A DNA stretch of 64,000 nucleotides from Microbacterium sp. GTDB lineage: Bacteria; Actinomycetota; Actinomycetes; Actinomycetales; Microbacteriaceae. The position numbers and the translations under genes were made by a program. The stretch is from positions 62,001 through 126,000 of the forward strand of contig QFPM01000006.1 in assembly GCA_003248655.1 (NCBI GenBank). The letters are read 5' to 3'. This document shows positions 43,146 through 52,602 of this stretch, piece by piece. Under the pieces are notes generated by a model. That model was not told where the DNA came from. It worked only from the letters and a program-made list of their open reading frames with translations, and did not search any database. Each line of letters begins with the position of its first letter. Position 1 is the first letter of the stretch.

Positions 43146-45930
43146 GAGATCACCTGCGTCGAGGGGTTCGAGGAAGAGACGGGCGCGAGGTCGAGCGTGG
43201 TCACGCCCTGCCGGTGCGCGTCGGAGAGAACTTCGAGCGCCGGTCCGCCAGGGCGGGCCGAGGCGATGATGGTGAGGCTCGCCCCGGCATCCCGAAGGAG
43301 GGTCGCGGCCTGGTCGCGGTCTGCGCCGGCGAGCGCGTCGAGGCCGTCGATTGCGACGAGGGCCGTGCCGCCGGCGAGCGCGCGGCGAAGCTCGCGCAGG
43401 GGGTCGATCGCGCCGTCGAGGAGGGCCACGCCCACGTGCGCCCGCACCCACGCGCCGCGTCCGGGCAGCAGATGGCTCGCGACGCGCAGGCGGCCTTCGC
43501 TCGGGTCGATGCGTCCCGCCGCCATGAGGACGAACGCGCGTGCCGCGCGCGGGTCTGCGGCACTGACGACGAGGGTCTCGCCCGCTTCGACGCGGACGGA
43601 TGCCCCCGCGAACAGCTCGACCTCGCCGACGCCGCGGCCACCGTCGACGCGCACCGCGACCTCGTCGGCGACGAGCGGTGAGCGGCAGTCGTGCTCGGGC
43701 CAGTCGCGCAGCGCGAGCTCGCGCTCGACGGCTTCGCCCTCGATGTCGAAGTGCGGCAGGATGCGGTCGAGCCACGCCGGCATCCACCAGGCCTTGTCGC
43801 CCAGGAGGGCCATGATCGCAGGGCCCAGCGTCATCCGCACGAGGAAGGCGTCGATCGCGATGCCCGCGGCAAGACCCAGGGCGATCGGTTTGATCGAGGT
43901 ATCGCCTTCGGGGACGAACGCCGCGAAGACCGCGAACATGATGACAGCGGCGGCCGTGACGACGCGGGCGGATGCCGTGAAGCCACTGCGGACGGCCGCG
44001 ACGGCGGTGTGCCGGTCGGCGCGGGCGCCGCGCGCACGGCGGGTGTGGACGAAGTCCTCGCGCATGCGCGAGACGAGGAAGACCTCGTAATCCATCGCGA
44101 GGCCGAAGAGGACTCCCATAAGGATGATCGGCATGAACGAGATGACCGGGCCCGTGCGTGTGACGTGCAGCGCGTCGGCGAGCCAGCCCCACTCGAACAC
44201 GGCCGCGACGACGCCGAACGCCGCGACGATCGATAGCAGGTAGCCGAGCGTCGCCTTGAGCGGCACCCACACCGAGCGGAACACGATCATCAGCAGGATG
44301 AACGAGAGCCCGACGACGAACAGCCCGAAGGGCACGAGCGCCGCGCCCAGGCGGTCGGAGATGTCGATCGCGATCGCGGTGAAACCGGTGACCTTGAGGT
44401 CGACGCCGTAGGTGTCGAGCCACTCGTCGTGGTGGGAGCGGAGCTCGCGCACGAGGTCGGCCGTCGCAGGGTCGTCGGGCGCCGTCTCGGGGATCACCTG
44501 GATGAGCCCCGTGTCGGCGGTCTCGTTCGGTGTCGAGAGGGCGACGCTCTCGACGCCGGGGATCTTCTCGACCTCATCCTTCAGGTCGGCCATGAGGCCC
44601 AGCGGGTCGGTCGAGGTGACGATCGTGCCGGTGAGGATGAGGGGGCCGTTGAAGCCCGGCCCGAAGTGCTCGGCCGTGAGGTCGTACGCCTGCCGCGCTT
44701 CGCTCGAATGCGGCTGCATGCCCGCGTTCGGGAGGGCCAGCTGCAGGCTCGCGGCGGGAATCGCCACGATGCCGAGAGAGGCGACCACGGCGATCGTCGT
44801 GACGACCGGATGCCGCGTCACCAGCATGACCCAGCGGTTGGTCTTGGGTGCCGTCGTGGTGGCGGCGGCGCTCGCGCGCTTCCGCGTGCGCGGCCACCCC
44901 GCGACGCGCCCCTTCGCGAACCCGAGGAGGGCGGGCGTGAGCGTGACAGCGACGAGCACCGCGACGGCGACGGCGGCGGCCGCCGCGACGCCCATCGTCG
45001 TGAGGAAGGGGATGCCGGCGAAGCTCAGCCCGATGAGGGCGATGAGCACCGTGACGCCCGCGAAGACGACCGCCGATCCGGCGGTGCCGGTCGCGCGCGC
45101 GGCGGACTCCTCGGGTGGGACACCCGCGCGCACCTGATCCTGATGTCGCGCGACGATGAAGAGGGCGTAGTCGATGCCGACCGCGAGGCCCAGCATGATC
45201 GCGAGCATCGGCGTCGTCGACGATACCGTCGCGAACGCGGTCGACGCGTAGATGAGCGCGACCGAGAGCGCGACCCCGATGAGGGCGCTCGCGAGGGGAA
45301 CCACGCGACGGCGAGCGAGCGGAACGTCACGATCAGGACGAACAGCGCGATGAGGACGCCAACGACCTCGACGAGCGACAGTGTCGGCAGCGACGTCGAG
45401 AACAGGTCGCCGCCGACGACCACCGTGGAGCCGCTCGGCAGCGCCTCGCCGAGCGTCTGGGAGAGGTCGGTCAGCGCCGTCTTCGTCGCCGCGGGAACCT
45501 TCGTGACCGTGCCCTCGAACTGCAGGCGGATGAGCGCGGCCTGCGCGTCATCGCTGACCATTCCGGTGACGGTGTCGGAGAACGGATCCGTGACCGCGAG
45601 GACGCCTTCGAGCTTCTCGAGGTCGGCGATGGCATCCTCGATCGAGGTCGTGTAGGGCTCGTCGTCGACGCTGTCGCCGGGCGCGGCGACGACGACGTAC
45701 TGCGCGCTCGTGCCGCTTGCCTGCGGGAACGTGCGGTTCAGGAGCTCGATCCCCTCCTGTCCCTCCGTGCCGGGGATGGTGAACGCGTTGTCGAAACCCT
45801 TGATGGCGCCCGTCGCGATGCCGAGGCCGACCGATCCGCCGACGATGCCGAGCACGAGCAGCCACGACACGAGCACGCGCCAGGGGTGGCGGTACGACCA
45901 GCGACCCAGCGAGAAGAGGAGAGTGGACAC
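43142..45930 (-). pseudogene. MMPL-family exporter, frameshifted, with ABC-like C-terminal tail
   Basis: An RND/MMPL-type transporter of about 930 residues in two frames. The first part runs from the GTG at 45930 (VSTLLFSLGRWSYRHP) to about 45304; the second resumes at 45304 (VPLASALIGVAL) and ends at 43142. The join SLAVA-[one base lost]-VPLASALIG shows a single-base deletion near 45303-45305, either real or a sequencing error. Two MMPL halves with GIDYALF and AMDYEVFLVSRMRE (GxxxDY-like) motifs are clear. The last 190 residues resemble an ABC ATPase that lacks the Walker A lysine, with AIDGLDALAG like a Walker B. GGAG precedes the start. Confidence 0.85.
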
Positions 45931-45962
45931 GAGCGCTCCGGAGGATGGAATCGGACGATTAC

Positions 45963-45995
45963 GATACGTCACTGTATCCGATACATAGATGTATC
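45963..45995. promoter_or_regulatory. TetR-type operator pair between MMPL and TetR genes
   Basis: GATACATAGATGTATC (45980-45995) is a perfect 7+2+7 palindrome. GATACGTCACTGTATC (45963-45978) is a related imperfect copy, with starts 17 bp apart. Both lie in the 129-bp divergent gap between the exporter genes and the TetR gene. This is an AT-rich island, likely to hold the promoters of both. Confidence 0.8.
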
Positions 45996-46059
45996 CTAGA
46001 AGTGAAACCGGACGCAAGTCTGGGGACTGGATGTGAATCTTGGGACGAGAGGGTGAACG

Positions 46060-46701
46060 GTGAGCGAGGTGACGAGTCGACCCGCGACGCGCCGTCGCGA
46101 CCAGACGCGCGCGCGCCTTCTCGACGCCGCACACGAGGTCTTCGCCGAGGTCGGCATGGATGCCGCGTCGGTCGAGATGATCTGCGAGCGCGCCGGCTTC
46201 ACGCGGGGCGCGTTCTACTCGAACTTCGAGTCGAAAGACGAGCTGTTCCTCGCGCTCGTGACGAGTCTGTCCGACGCGAAGCTCGACGCCGTCGCGAGCC
46301 GCGTGCAGTTGCTCTCGCCCGCGCATGTCGTCGACATCTCCGATCTGGTCGGTGAGCTCGACGCCCCGTTCGGTGAGCACATCGACCCGCACCTGCTGAC
46401 GGAGATTCGGTCGCAGGCGATGCGCGATCCGCGGCTGGCCGAGGCCTTCCTTCGGCTACAGCGTCAGGTCCTCGAGCGGATCGAGGGAATCTTGGACCAC
46501 ATCGTCGCAGCCTATGGACTGCAGTTGCGGGTGCCGATCTCAGAGGCCGCGAGGATCCTCTTCGACATCTCCAACGAGACCTGCACGACCGCCACTCTTC
46601 AGGGGCTGGCGGGCGAAGAGGTCACGCGTGCTCTTCGTGACCGCCTGGAAGCGATCGTCCCCGTTTTGGTCGCAGCACCGGGAACCGCGCACTTCCGCTG
46701 A
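46060..46701 (+). CDS. TetR-family transcriptional repressor
   Basis: A 213-residue regulator. The N-terminal HTH reads TRARLLDAAHEVFAEVGMDA then CERAGFTRGAFYSNFESKDELFLAL (about residues 17-70). The C-terminal ligand pocket is not assignable. It diverges from the MMPL/YhgE-like operon, with palindromic operators in the gap, so it probably represses both and responds to an exported compound. The GTG at 46060 gives the usual family start. Confidence 0.92.
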   Translation: MSEVTSRPATRRRDQTRARLLDAAHEVFAEVGMDAASVEMICERAGFTRGAFYSNFESKDELFLALVTSLSDAKLDAVASRVQLLSPAHVVDISDLVGELDAPFGEHIDPHLLTEIRSQAMRDPRLAEAFLRLQRQVLERIEGILDHIVAAYGLQLRVPISEAARILFDISNETCTTATLQGLAGEEVTRALRDRLEAIVPVLVAAPGTAHFR

Positions 46702-46710
46702 CCTCGCCGG

Positions 46711-47697
46711 TCAGAGCAACGCGTAGCAACGCTCGAGCCGGGCGAGCCACCACGCGCGCCGGTCGGGCGCGGCGTCGTGCCGGGCGAGGAGCCCGGCATC
46801 CGGCTCGACCCTGCCGATCGGCAGCGCGCCGGCGACGGGGCGCAGGGGGTTCAGCGCGACGTCCGCGGCGAACAGGGACGCCGTGCCGAGGCCACAGTCG
46901 TAGGGCAGGTCCGGCAGAGCCGCCGCCAGCGCGACGCCCATCGCGAGCCCGACGGAGGTGTCGAGGGCGCTCGAGACGACCGCCGGCATCCCGGCTTCGG
47001 CCACGATCTCGAGCGCGCGCGCGACGCCGCCGAGCGGCTGGGCCTTCACGACCAGGATGTCGGCGGCGCCCGCGCGCGCGACGGCGAGCGGGTCGGACGC
47101 CTTCCGCACCGACTCGTCGGCGGCGATCGGGATGTCCCAGTCGGCGATCCGCTCGCGCAGCTGCGCCAGCGCGTCGATGCCCACGCACGGCTGCTCGATG
47201 TACTCGAGATCGAACTCGGCGAGCGCGTGCACGGCGTGCTCGGCTTCGTCGACGTTCCACGCGCCGTTCGCGTCGATGCGCACGCGACCCTCGGGTCCCA
47301 TCACGGCGCGCACGGCGCGCACCCGCGCGACATCCTCGGCGAGGGTCTGCCCCGGCTCGGCGACCTTGACCTTGGCCGTCCGGCATCCGTCGAATCGTTC
47401 GAGGATGCCGGGGACGTCCGCCGCGGCGACCGCCGGCACGGTCGCGTTGACGGGCACCGCCGTGCGCTCCGGCGTGGGCTGCGCGCGCCAGCCGAAGTCG
47501 ATCGCGGCGGCGAGCCAGGTCGCGGCCTCGGCGTCGTCGTACTCGAGGAACGGCGAGAACTCGGTCCAGCCCTCCGGGCCTTCGAGCAGGAGCGCCTCGC
47601 GGTGCTCGACGCCCCGAAACCGTGTGACGAGCGGGAGCGAGACCACGTGCGCGCCGGCGAGGAGATCGGCGAGCGGGGGCTGAGCGGCGTCGGTCAC
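46711..47697 (-). CDS. menC: o-Succinylbenzoate synthase
   Basis: A 328-residue enolase-superfamily enzyme that dehydrates SHCHC to o-succinylbenzoate in menaquinone synthesis. The catalytic lysines lie in TAKVKVAE and LVVKAQPLGG. Metal ligands are in RIDANGAW, EQPC and AADES. It lies 8 kb from menB, on the opposite strand. The GTG at 47697 follows CACAAT by six bases. It diverges from metH. Confidence 0.92.
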   Translation of the reverse strand: MTDAAQPPLADLLAGAHVVSLPLVTRFRGVEHREALLLEGPEGWTEFSPFLEYDDAEAATWLAAAIDFGWRAQPTPERTAVPVNATVPAVAAADVPGILERFDGCRTAKVKVAEPGQTLAEDVARVRAVRAVMGPEGRVRIDANGAWNVDEAEHAVHALAEFDLEYIEQPCVGIDALAQLRERIADWDIPIAADESVRKASDPLAVARAGAADILVVKAQPLGGVARALEIVAEAGMPAVVSSALDTSVGLAMGVALAAALPDLPYDCGLGTASLFAADVALNPLRPVAGALPIGRVEPDAGLLARHDAAPDRRAWWLARLERCYALL

Positions 47698-47722
47698 AGA
47701 CCCATTGTGCCCGCGACCGCGC

Positions 47723-47801
47723 TCAGTCGCATGGCCGCTGGGGCTGGAGTCACCTCACGTGCCCCGTGAGGCGGCCGCCGCGCCCGCGGCCATGCGACTG
47801 A
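47723..47801. repeat. 79-bp palindromic element, copy 1
   Basis: TCAGTCGCATGGC (47723-47735) and GCCATGCGACTGA (47789-47801) are perfect 13-bp terminal inverted repeats of a 79-bp element. The interior shares TGGGGCTGG with copies 2 and 3. It fills most of the gap between the divergent menC and metH starts, 21 bases before the metH start. Confidence 0.88.
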
Positions 47802-47822
47802 CCGTCGTGGGAGAATCTCGCA

Positions 47823-50800
47823 GTGACCGTCACCGCCCGCGCCCCCCGTTTCGCCCTCGACATCGACGGCGTGCCGCGGACAGAGCGCGCGCAGGCGCTG
47901 CTGGATGCCCTGGCATCCCGCGTCGTGATCGCCGACGGCGCGATGGGCACCATGCTGCAGCGTCACGACCTGTCCATCGAGACCGACTTCGCGGGGCTCG
48001 AGGGCTGCAACGAGATCCTCAATGTGACCCGGCCCGACGTCGTCGGCGAGATCCACGACGCGTATTTCGCGGTCGGCGTGGATGCCGTCGAGACCAACAC
48101 CTTCGGCGCGAACTGGTCGAACCTCTCGGACTACGGCATCGACGACCGCATCACCGAGCTCGCCGAGGCTGGTGCCCGTATCGCGCGGGAGCGCGCCGAG
48201 GCCGCCGAGGCGACGGACGGACGGATGCGCTGGGTGCTGGGCTCGATGGGTCCCGGTACGAAGCTGCCGAGCCTCGGGCACACGACGTATGCGCACCTCA
48301 AGGAGACGTTCGCCCTGCAGGCCGAGGGCCTCATCGACGGGGGAGCGGACGCGTTCCTCGTCGAGACCTCGCAGGATTTGCTGCAGACCAAGGCGGCGAT
48401 CAACGGCTGCAAGCAGGCGGTCGTCAGCCGCGGCATCCGCCTGCCGATCTTCGTCGAGGTCACGGTCGAGACGACCGGCACGATGCTGATGGGCTCCGAG
48501 ATCGGCGCGGCGCTGACGGCCCTCGAACCGCTCGGAGTGGATGCCATCGGCCTCAACTGCGCGACCGGTCCGGCCGAGATGAGCGAGCATCTGCGGCACC
48601 TGTCGAAGCACTCGCCGGTCACGATCGCGTGCATGCCGAATGCCGGGCTGCCGGTGCTCGGCGCCGACGGCGCGCACTATCCGCTGACTCCTGCCGAGCT
48701 GGCGACCGCGCACGAGCAGTTCGTGCGCGAGTTCGGCCTCGGCCTCGTCGGCGGATGCTGCGGCACCACCCCCGAGCACCTCGCCGCCGTCGTCGAGCGA
48801 CTCGGCGTCACTGAGAAACCACGTGCGCCCCGAGAAACCAACGCACCCGTGGTTTCTCAGGCGCGGAGTGGTTTCTCGCGGGCGGCGCTCGAGCCGGGCG
48901 TGGCATCCCTGTACCAGCACGTGCCGTTCGCGCAGGATGCGTCCTACCTCGCGATCGGCGAACGGACCAACGCGAACGGGTCGAAGGCGTTTCGCGAGGC
49001 GATGCTCGAGGGGCGCTGGGACGACTGCGTCGAGATCGCGCGGAACCAGACGCGCGTCGGCGCGCATCTGCTCGACGTGTGCGTCGACTACGTCGGCCGC
49101 GACGGCGTCGCCGACATCCGCGAGGTCGTCTCGCGCTTCGCGAGCGCCTCGACGCTCCCGCTCGTGATCGACTCGACCGAGCCCGCCGTCATCGCCGCGG
49201 GGCTCGAGCTGATCGGCGGCCGCCCCGTCGTCAACTCCGTCAACTACGAGGACGGCGACGGCCCGGCATCCCGCTTCGGACGCATCATGCCGCTCGTCAA
49301 AGAGCACGGCACCGCCGTCATCGCCCTGACGATCGACGAGCAAGGACAGGCCCGCACGACCACCGACAAGGTGCGCATCGCGAGTCGGCTCGTCGACGAA
49401 CTGGTGGATGCCTGGGGCATGCGTGTCTCGGACATCATCGTCGACTGCCTGACGTTCCCGATCGCGACGGGGCAGGAGGAGACCCGACGCGACGCGATCG
49501 AGACGATCGAGGCTATCCGGCAGCTGACCGCGAAGTACCCGGGCATCAACACGACCCTCGGCGTCTCGAACGTGTCGTTCGGGCTCAACCCCGCGGCGCG
49601 CAGCGTGCTGAACTCGGTCTTCCTGCACGAGGCGACCGAGGCCGGGCTCACGAGCGGCATCATCGACGCCGCGAAGATCGTGCCGCTGGCATCCCTCGAT
49701 GAGGCGCAGCGGAAGGTCGCGCTCGACCTCGTCTGGGACCGGCGCGAATGGGATGAGGGCGGCAACCTCAGCTACGACCCGCTCGCGACGATGCTCGACC
49801 TGTTCGCCGGCGTCGACACCGCGGCGCTGCGCGACCAGCGCGCCGCGGAACTTGCCGCACTGCCCGTCGGCGAGCGGCTCGAGCGGCGGATCATCGACGG
49901 CGAGCTGAAGGGCCTCGAGGCCGACCTCGACCTCGCGCGGGCAGGCGGCACCAGCCCCCTGGCGATCATCAACGACCACCTGCTCGAGGGCATGAAGGTC
50001 GTCGGCGAGCGGTTCGGATCGGGTCAGATGCAGCTGCCGTTCGTGCTGCAGTCGGCCGAGGTCATGAAGACCGCCGTGGCCCTCCTCGAACCGCACATGG
50101 AGCGCACCGACGAGGCCGGCAAGGGCACCATCGTGCTCGCGACGGTGCGCGGCGACGTGCACGACATCGGCAAGAACCTCGTCGACATCATCCTGACGAA
50201 CAACGGCTACACGGTCATCAATCTCGGCATCAAGCAGCCGATCGCCGACATCATCGCCGCCGCCGAGGAACACGACGCCGACGTCATCGGCATGTCGGGC
50301 CTGCTCGTGAAGTCGACCGTCGTCATGAAGGAGAACCTGCAGGAGCTCCAGTCGCGGGGGCTGGCCGCTCGCTGGCCCGTCATCCTCGGGGGCGCGGCGC
50401 TGACCCGCGCGTACGTCGAGCAGGACCTCGCTGAGCTCTTCGACGGCGAGGTGCGCTACGCGAAGGATGCCTTCGAGGGCCTCGCGCTCATGGAGCCCCT
50501 CGTCCGCATCGCGCGCGGCGAGGCACCGGATGCCGTGGGGCTACCGGCGCTGAAGAAGCGCCTCCACGCGCCGGGGTCGCGGCTGACGCTGACGGAGCCT
50601 TCCGACATGCCGGAGCGGTCGGACGTGGCATCCGATAATCCTGTTCCGGCGCCGCCGTTCTGGGGGACGCGCATCGTCCGCGGCATCGCGCTGGCCGACT
50701 ACGCCGCGTTCCTCGACGAGCGCGCGACGTTCATGGGGCAGTGGGGGCTCAAGCCCGGGCGCGGCGCGGACGGGCTCTCGTACGAGCAGCTCGTCGAGAC

Positions 50801-51512
50801 CGAGGGGCGGCCGCGGCTGCGGTACTGGCTCGACCGCATCCTCGCCGAGGGCATGCTGGATGCCTCGGTCGCCTACGGCTACTTCCCGGTCGTGTCGGAG
50901 GGCGATGACATCGTGGTCCTGCACCACGGCACGAGTGGCGACGACCCGACGGGCGTCCTCGGCGTGCCGGGGCTGCTCGCGCCCGATGGAGGTTCGGGAG
51001 GGGGGCTCGGCACCGACCGGCTGCGCTTCCACTTCCCGCGCCAGCGTCGCGACCGGCACCTGAACCTCGCCGATTTCGTGCGCTCCCGGGCATCCGGTCA
51101 GGTGGACGTTCTGCCGGTGCAGCTGGTGACCGCGGGCGCCGCGATCGACGCAGTGACGGCGAAGCTGTTCGCCGAGAACCGCTACCGCGACTACTACGAG
51201 CTGAACGGCCTCGTGATGCAGCTGACCGAGGCGCTCGCGGAGTTCTGGCACGCCCGCATCCGCGCCGAGCTCGGCTTCGCGGGCGAAGACCCGACCGACA
51301 CCGAGGGCCTGTTCAAGCTCGAGTACCGCGGCGCGCGGTTCTCGCTCGGCTACCCCGCGTGCCCCGACATGGAGGATCGCCGCAAGGTGGTCGAGCTCCT
51401 CCGCCCCGAGCGGATGGGCGTCGAGCTGTCGGACGAGTTGCAGCTCCACCCCGAGCAGTCGACGGATGCCTTCGTCTTCCACCACCCCGAGGCCAAGTAC
51501 TTCTCGGTGTGA
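47823..51512 (+). CDS. metH: Cobalamin-dependent methionine synthase
   Basis: A 1229-residue enzyme that transfers the methyl group of methyltetrahydrofolate to homocysteine. Domains in order are homocysteine binding (about 15-325; zinc Cys in NCATG and GGCCGTT), pterin binding (about 355-640; AIGERTNANGSKAF), cobalamin binding (about 655-870; DVHDIGKN with His near 779) and SAM-dependent reactivation (about 900-1229). Length is normal. Repeat array D lies in the linker between the first two domains (residues about 330-352), in frame. GAGAAT is six bases before the GTG at 47823. No room exists for a cobalamin riboswitch upstream. Confidence 0.96.
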   Translation: MTVTARAPRFALDIDGVPRTERAQALLDALASRVVIADGAMGTMLQRHDLSIETDFAGLEGCNEILNVTRPDVVGEIHDAYFAVGVDAVETNTFGANWSNLSDYGIDDRITELAEAGARIARERAEAAEATDGRMRWVLGSMGPGTKLPSLGHTTYAHLKETFALQAEGLIDGGADAFLVETSQDLLQTKAAINGCKQAVVSRGIRLPIFVEVTVETTGTMLMGSEIGAALTALEPLGVDAIGLNCATGPAEMSEHLRHLSKHSPVTIACMPNAGLPVLGADGAHYPLTPAELATAHEQFVREFGLGLVGGCCGTTPEHLAAVVERLGVTEKPRAPRETNAPVVSQARSGFSRAALEPGVASLYQHVPFAQDASYLAIGERTNANGSKAFREAMLEGRWDDCVEIARNQTRVGAHLLDVCVDYVGRDGVADIREVVSRFASASTLPLVIDSTEPAVIAAGLELIGGRPVVNSVNYEDGDGPASRFGRIMPLVKEHGTAVIALTIDEQGQARTTTDKVRIASRLVDELVDAWGMRVSDIIVDCLTFPIATGQEETRRDAIETIEAIRQLTAKYPGINTTLGVSNVSFGLNPAARSVLNSVFLHEATEAGLTSGIIDAAKIVPLASLDEAQRKVALDLVWDRREWDEGGNLSYDPLATMLDLFAGVDTAALRDQRAAELAALPVGERLERRIIDGELKGLEADLDLARAGGTSPLAIINDHLLEGMKVVGERFGSGQMQLPFVLQSAEVMKTAVALLEPHMERTDEAGKGTIVLATVRGDVHDIGKNLVDIILTNNGYTVINLGIKQPIADIIAAAEEHDADVIGMSGLLVKSTVVMKENLQELQSRGLAARWPVILGGAALTRAYVEQDLAELFDGEVRYAKDAFEGLALMEPLVRIARGEAPDAVGLPALKKRLHAPGSRLTLTEPSDMPERSDVASDNPVPAPPFWGTRIVRGIALADYAAFLDERATFMGQWGLKPGRGADGLSYEQLVETEGRPRLRYWLDRILAEGMLDASVAYGYFPVVSEGDDIVVLHHGTSGDDPTGVLGVPGLLAPDGGSGGGLGTDRLRFHFPRQRRDRHLNLADFVRSRASGQVDVLPVQLVTAGAAIDAVTAKLFAENRYRDYYELNGLVMQLTEALAEFWHARIRAELGFAGEDPTDTEGLFKLEYRGARFSLGYPACPDMEDRRKVVELLRPERMGVELSDELQLHPEQSTDAFVFHHPEAKYFSV
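48812..48878. repeat. Modular TGAGAAACCA repeat array D inside metH (F-F-R-R)
   Basis: Four units start at 48812, 48831, 48850 and 48869, spaced 19 nt each, two forward and two reverse. The outer pair 48811-48823 and 48848-48860 are perfect 13-base complements and the pairing extends further inward. In the metH frame it encodes a charged Pro/Arg-rich linker (TEKPRAPRETNAPVVSQARS) without a stop. Confidence 0.93.
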
Positions 51513-51552
51513 GGCCCCCGGCATCCGCTGAACCGCGTCGCGCCGACGCAAC

Positions 51553-51622
51553 TGCAAGGCTTCGGCGGCGACACGCCGCGGGTGGCGCCGCCAGCGCGGC
51601 GTGTCGCGAGGCATCCCTTGCA
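51553..51622. terminator. Long inverted repeat after metH, likely bidirectional terminator
   Basis: GCGACACGCCGCG (51568-51580) and CGCGGCGTGTCGC (51595-51607) form a perfect 13-bp stem with a 14-base loop. An outer layer TGCAAGG (51553-51559) pairs with CCTTGCA (51616-51622). It lies between convergent metH and the GNAT gene, but no U-tract follows on either side, so a non-terminator role is possible. Confidence 0.55.
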
Positions 51623-51718
51623 CTTCGGTCCACCGGCCGGGCCGGGCGAGTGCGCAGGCAGCGTAGGCCGCGACGGCCACCGTTCCGGCGACGGCGATCG
51701 CGAGCGGTGCACGAGATG

Positions 51719-52147
51719 TCATGGCGCGAGTGTGTCGCGCGAAGCTGAACGTGCCATCCACGTGAACTCGTCGCTCAGCTCGGTGAACCCGAAGGGACGG
51801 TAGACCTCTTGCGCGTCGGCGGTCGCGAGCAGGATGCGCTTCAGCCCGAGCGGCTCGAGGTCGTCGATGACGCCCGAGATGAGTGTCTTGCCGATTCCCC
51901 GGCCCCGCGCAGCCTCGTCGACGAACACGTCGCACAGCCACGCGAAGAATGCGCCGTCGGTGACGACCCGCGCGTACGCGAGCTGTGCGCCCGTGTCCTC
52001 GTCGTACACGCCGTAGGTGCGCGAGTTCGCCATCGCCGCGTCATGCTTCGCGCGCGAGCGACCTTTGGCCCAGTAGGCCTCTTCGCTGAGCCAGCGATAG
52101 ACGAGATCGGCGTCGATACGATCGGCGTCGGCCGAGAACACGGGCAT
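51719..52147 (-). CDS. GNAT-family N-acetyltransferase
   Basis: A 142-residue acetyltransferase with the CoA motif LCDVFVDEAARGRGIGKTLISG (R/QxxGxG/A) near residues 71-92 and the C-terminal YRPFGF segment. Substrate unknown. Its start is four bases from the upstream zinc-ribbon gene's stop, so the two are probably co-transcribed. Confidence 0.9.
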   Translation of the reverse strand: MPVFSADADRIDADLVYRWLSEEAYWAKGRSRAKHDAAMANSRTYGVYDEDTGAQLAYARVVTDGAFFAWLCDVFVDEAARGRGIGKTLISGVIDDLEPLGLKRILLATADAQEVYRPFGFTELSDEFTWMARSASRDTLAP

Positions 52148-52151
52148 CGCG

Positions 52152-52547
52152 TTACGCGACCTGCTGCCCGCACATGCCGCAGACGCCCGTCGCCGGCACG
52201 ACGACGAAGCAGTCCGGGCAGAGGATGTCGGGGCGCTCGGGGATGATCGGGGCGGCGGCCTTGCGCGGGGCCGCCGCGCGCGGTGCGCGGCGGGCGCGTT
52301 CGGCCATCGACGGCGCGGGGGCGAGCTTCGGGGTCGGCTTGTGGTCGGCGCAGTAGTACCGCACGAACCCGGCGGGGTTCGTGGGATGCCGGTGCTTCAC
52401 GACCCACAGCGCTTCGCGCGGCCACGGCTCGCTGTCGGGCCCGCAGCCCGAGCAGCGGGTCGGCTCGCCCGGCACGGCCTCGGCGGCAGCCACCGGCAGC
52501 TCGAAGGGGAGGGCGTCGCGCCAGTCCGAGGAGTTCCTGATCTGCAC
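52152..52547 (-). CDS. Zinc-ribbon protein of Microbacteriaceae type
   Basis: A 131-residue protein. The start region QIRNSSDWRDALPFELPV and TRCSGCGPDSEPWPREALW are followed by WVVKHRHP and YYCADH. An Ala/Pro/Arg-rich linker leads to a C-terminal ribbon (CPDC then CGMCG). Similar proteins have been labelled glucose-6-phosphate dehydrogenase by mistake; this is not that enzyme, and its function is unknown. GGGAAGG lies six bases before the GTG at 52547, which is preferred to the ATG at 52568. Confidence 0.75.
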   Translation of the reverse strand: MQIRNSSDWRDALPFELPVAAAEAVPGEPTRCSGCGPDSEPWPREALWVVKHRHPTNPAGFVRYYCADHKPTPKLAPAPSMAERARRAPRAAAPRKAAAPIIPERPDILCPDCFVVVPATGVCGMCGQQVA

Positions 52548-52602
52548 GATGCGCCTTCCCGGCGGCATCCCGCTCGGGTGGGATACGCCGTCTTCCAGTG
52601 TG

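Noticed and set aside
43142..45304. Two separate genes at the MMPL locus, the second starting at GTG 45304
   Set aside because: The two parts join seamlessly into one MMPL protein with one base missing, so a frameshift is a better explanation than a gene boundary.
47698..47822. Cobalamin riboswitch upstream of metH
   Set aside because: The 125-bp gap is mostly the 79-bp palindromic element, too short for a B12 riboswitch, and no B12-box-like sequence was recognised.
51535..51722. Small membrane-protein gene starting at 51722 on the minus strand
   Set aside because: A hydrophobic start (MTSRAPLAIAVAGTVAVAAY) with an ATGA overlap to the GNAT stop looks gene-like, but the frame has no stop until it has run far into metH antisense. 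It may be a remnant, not a working gene.
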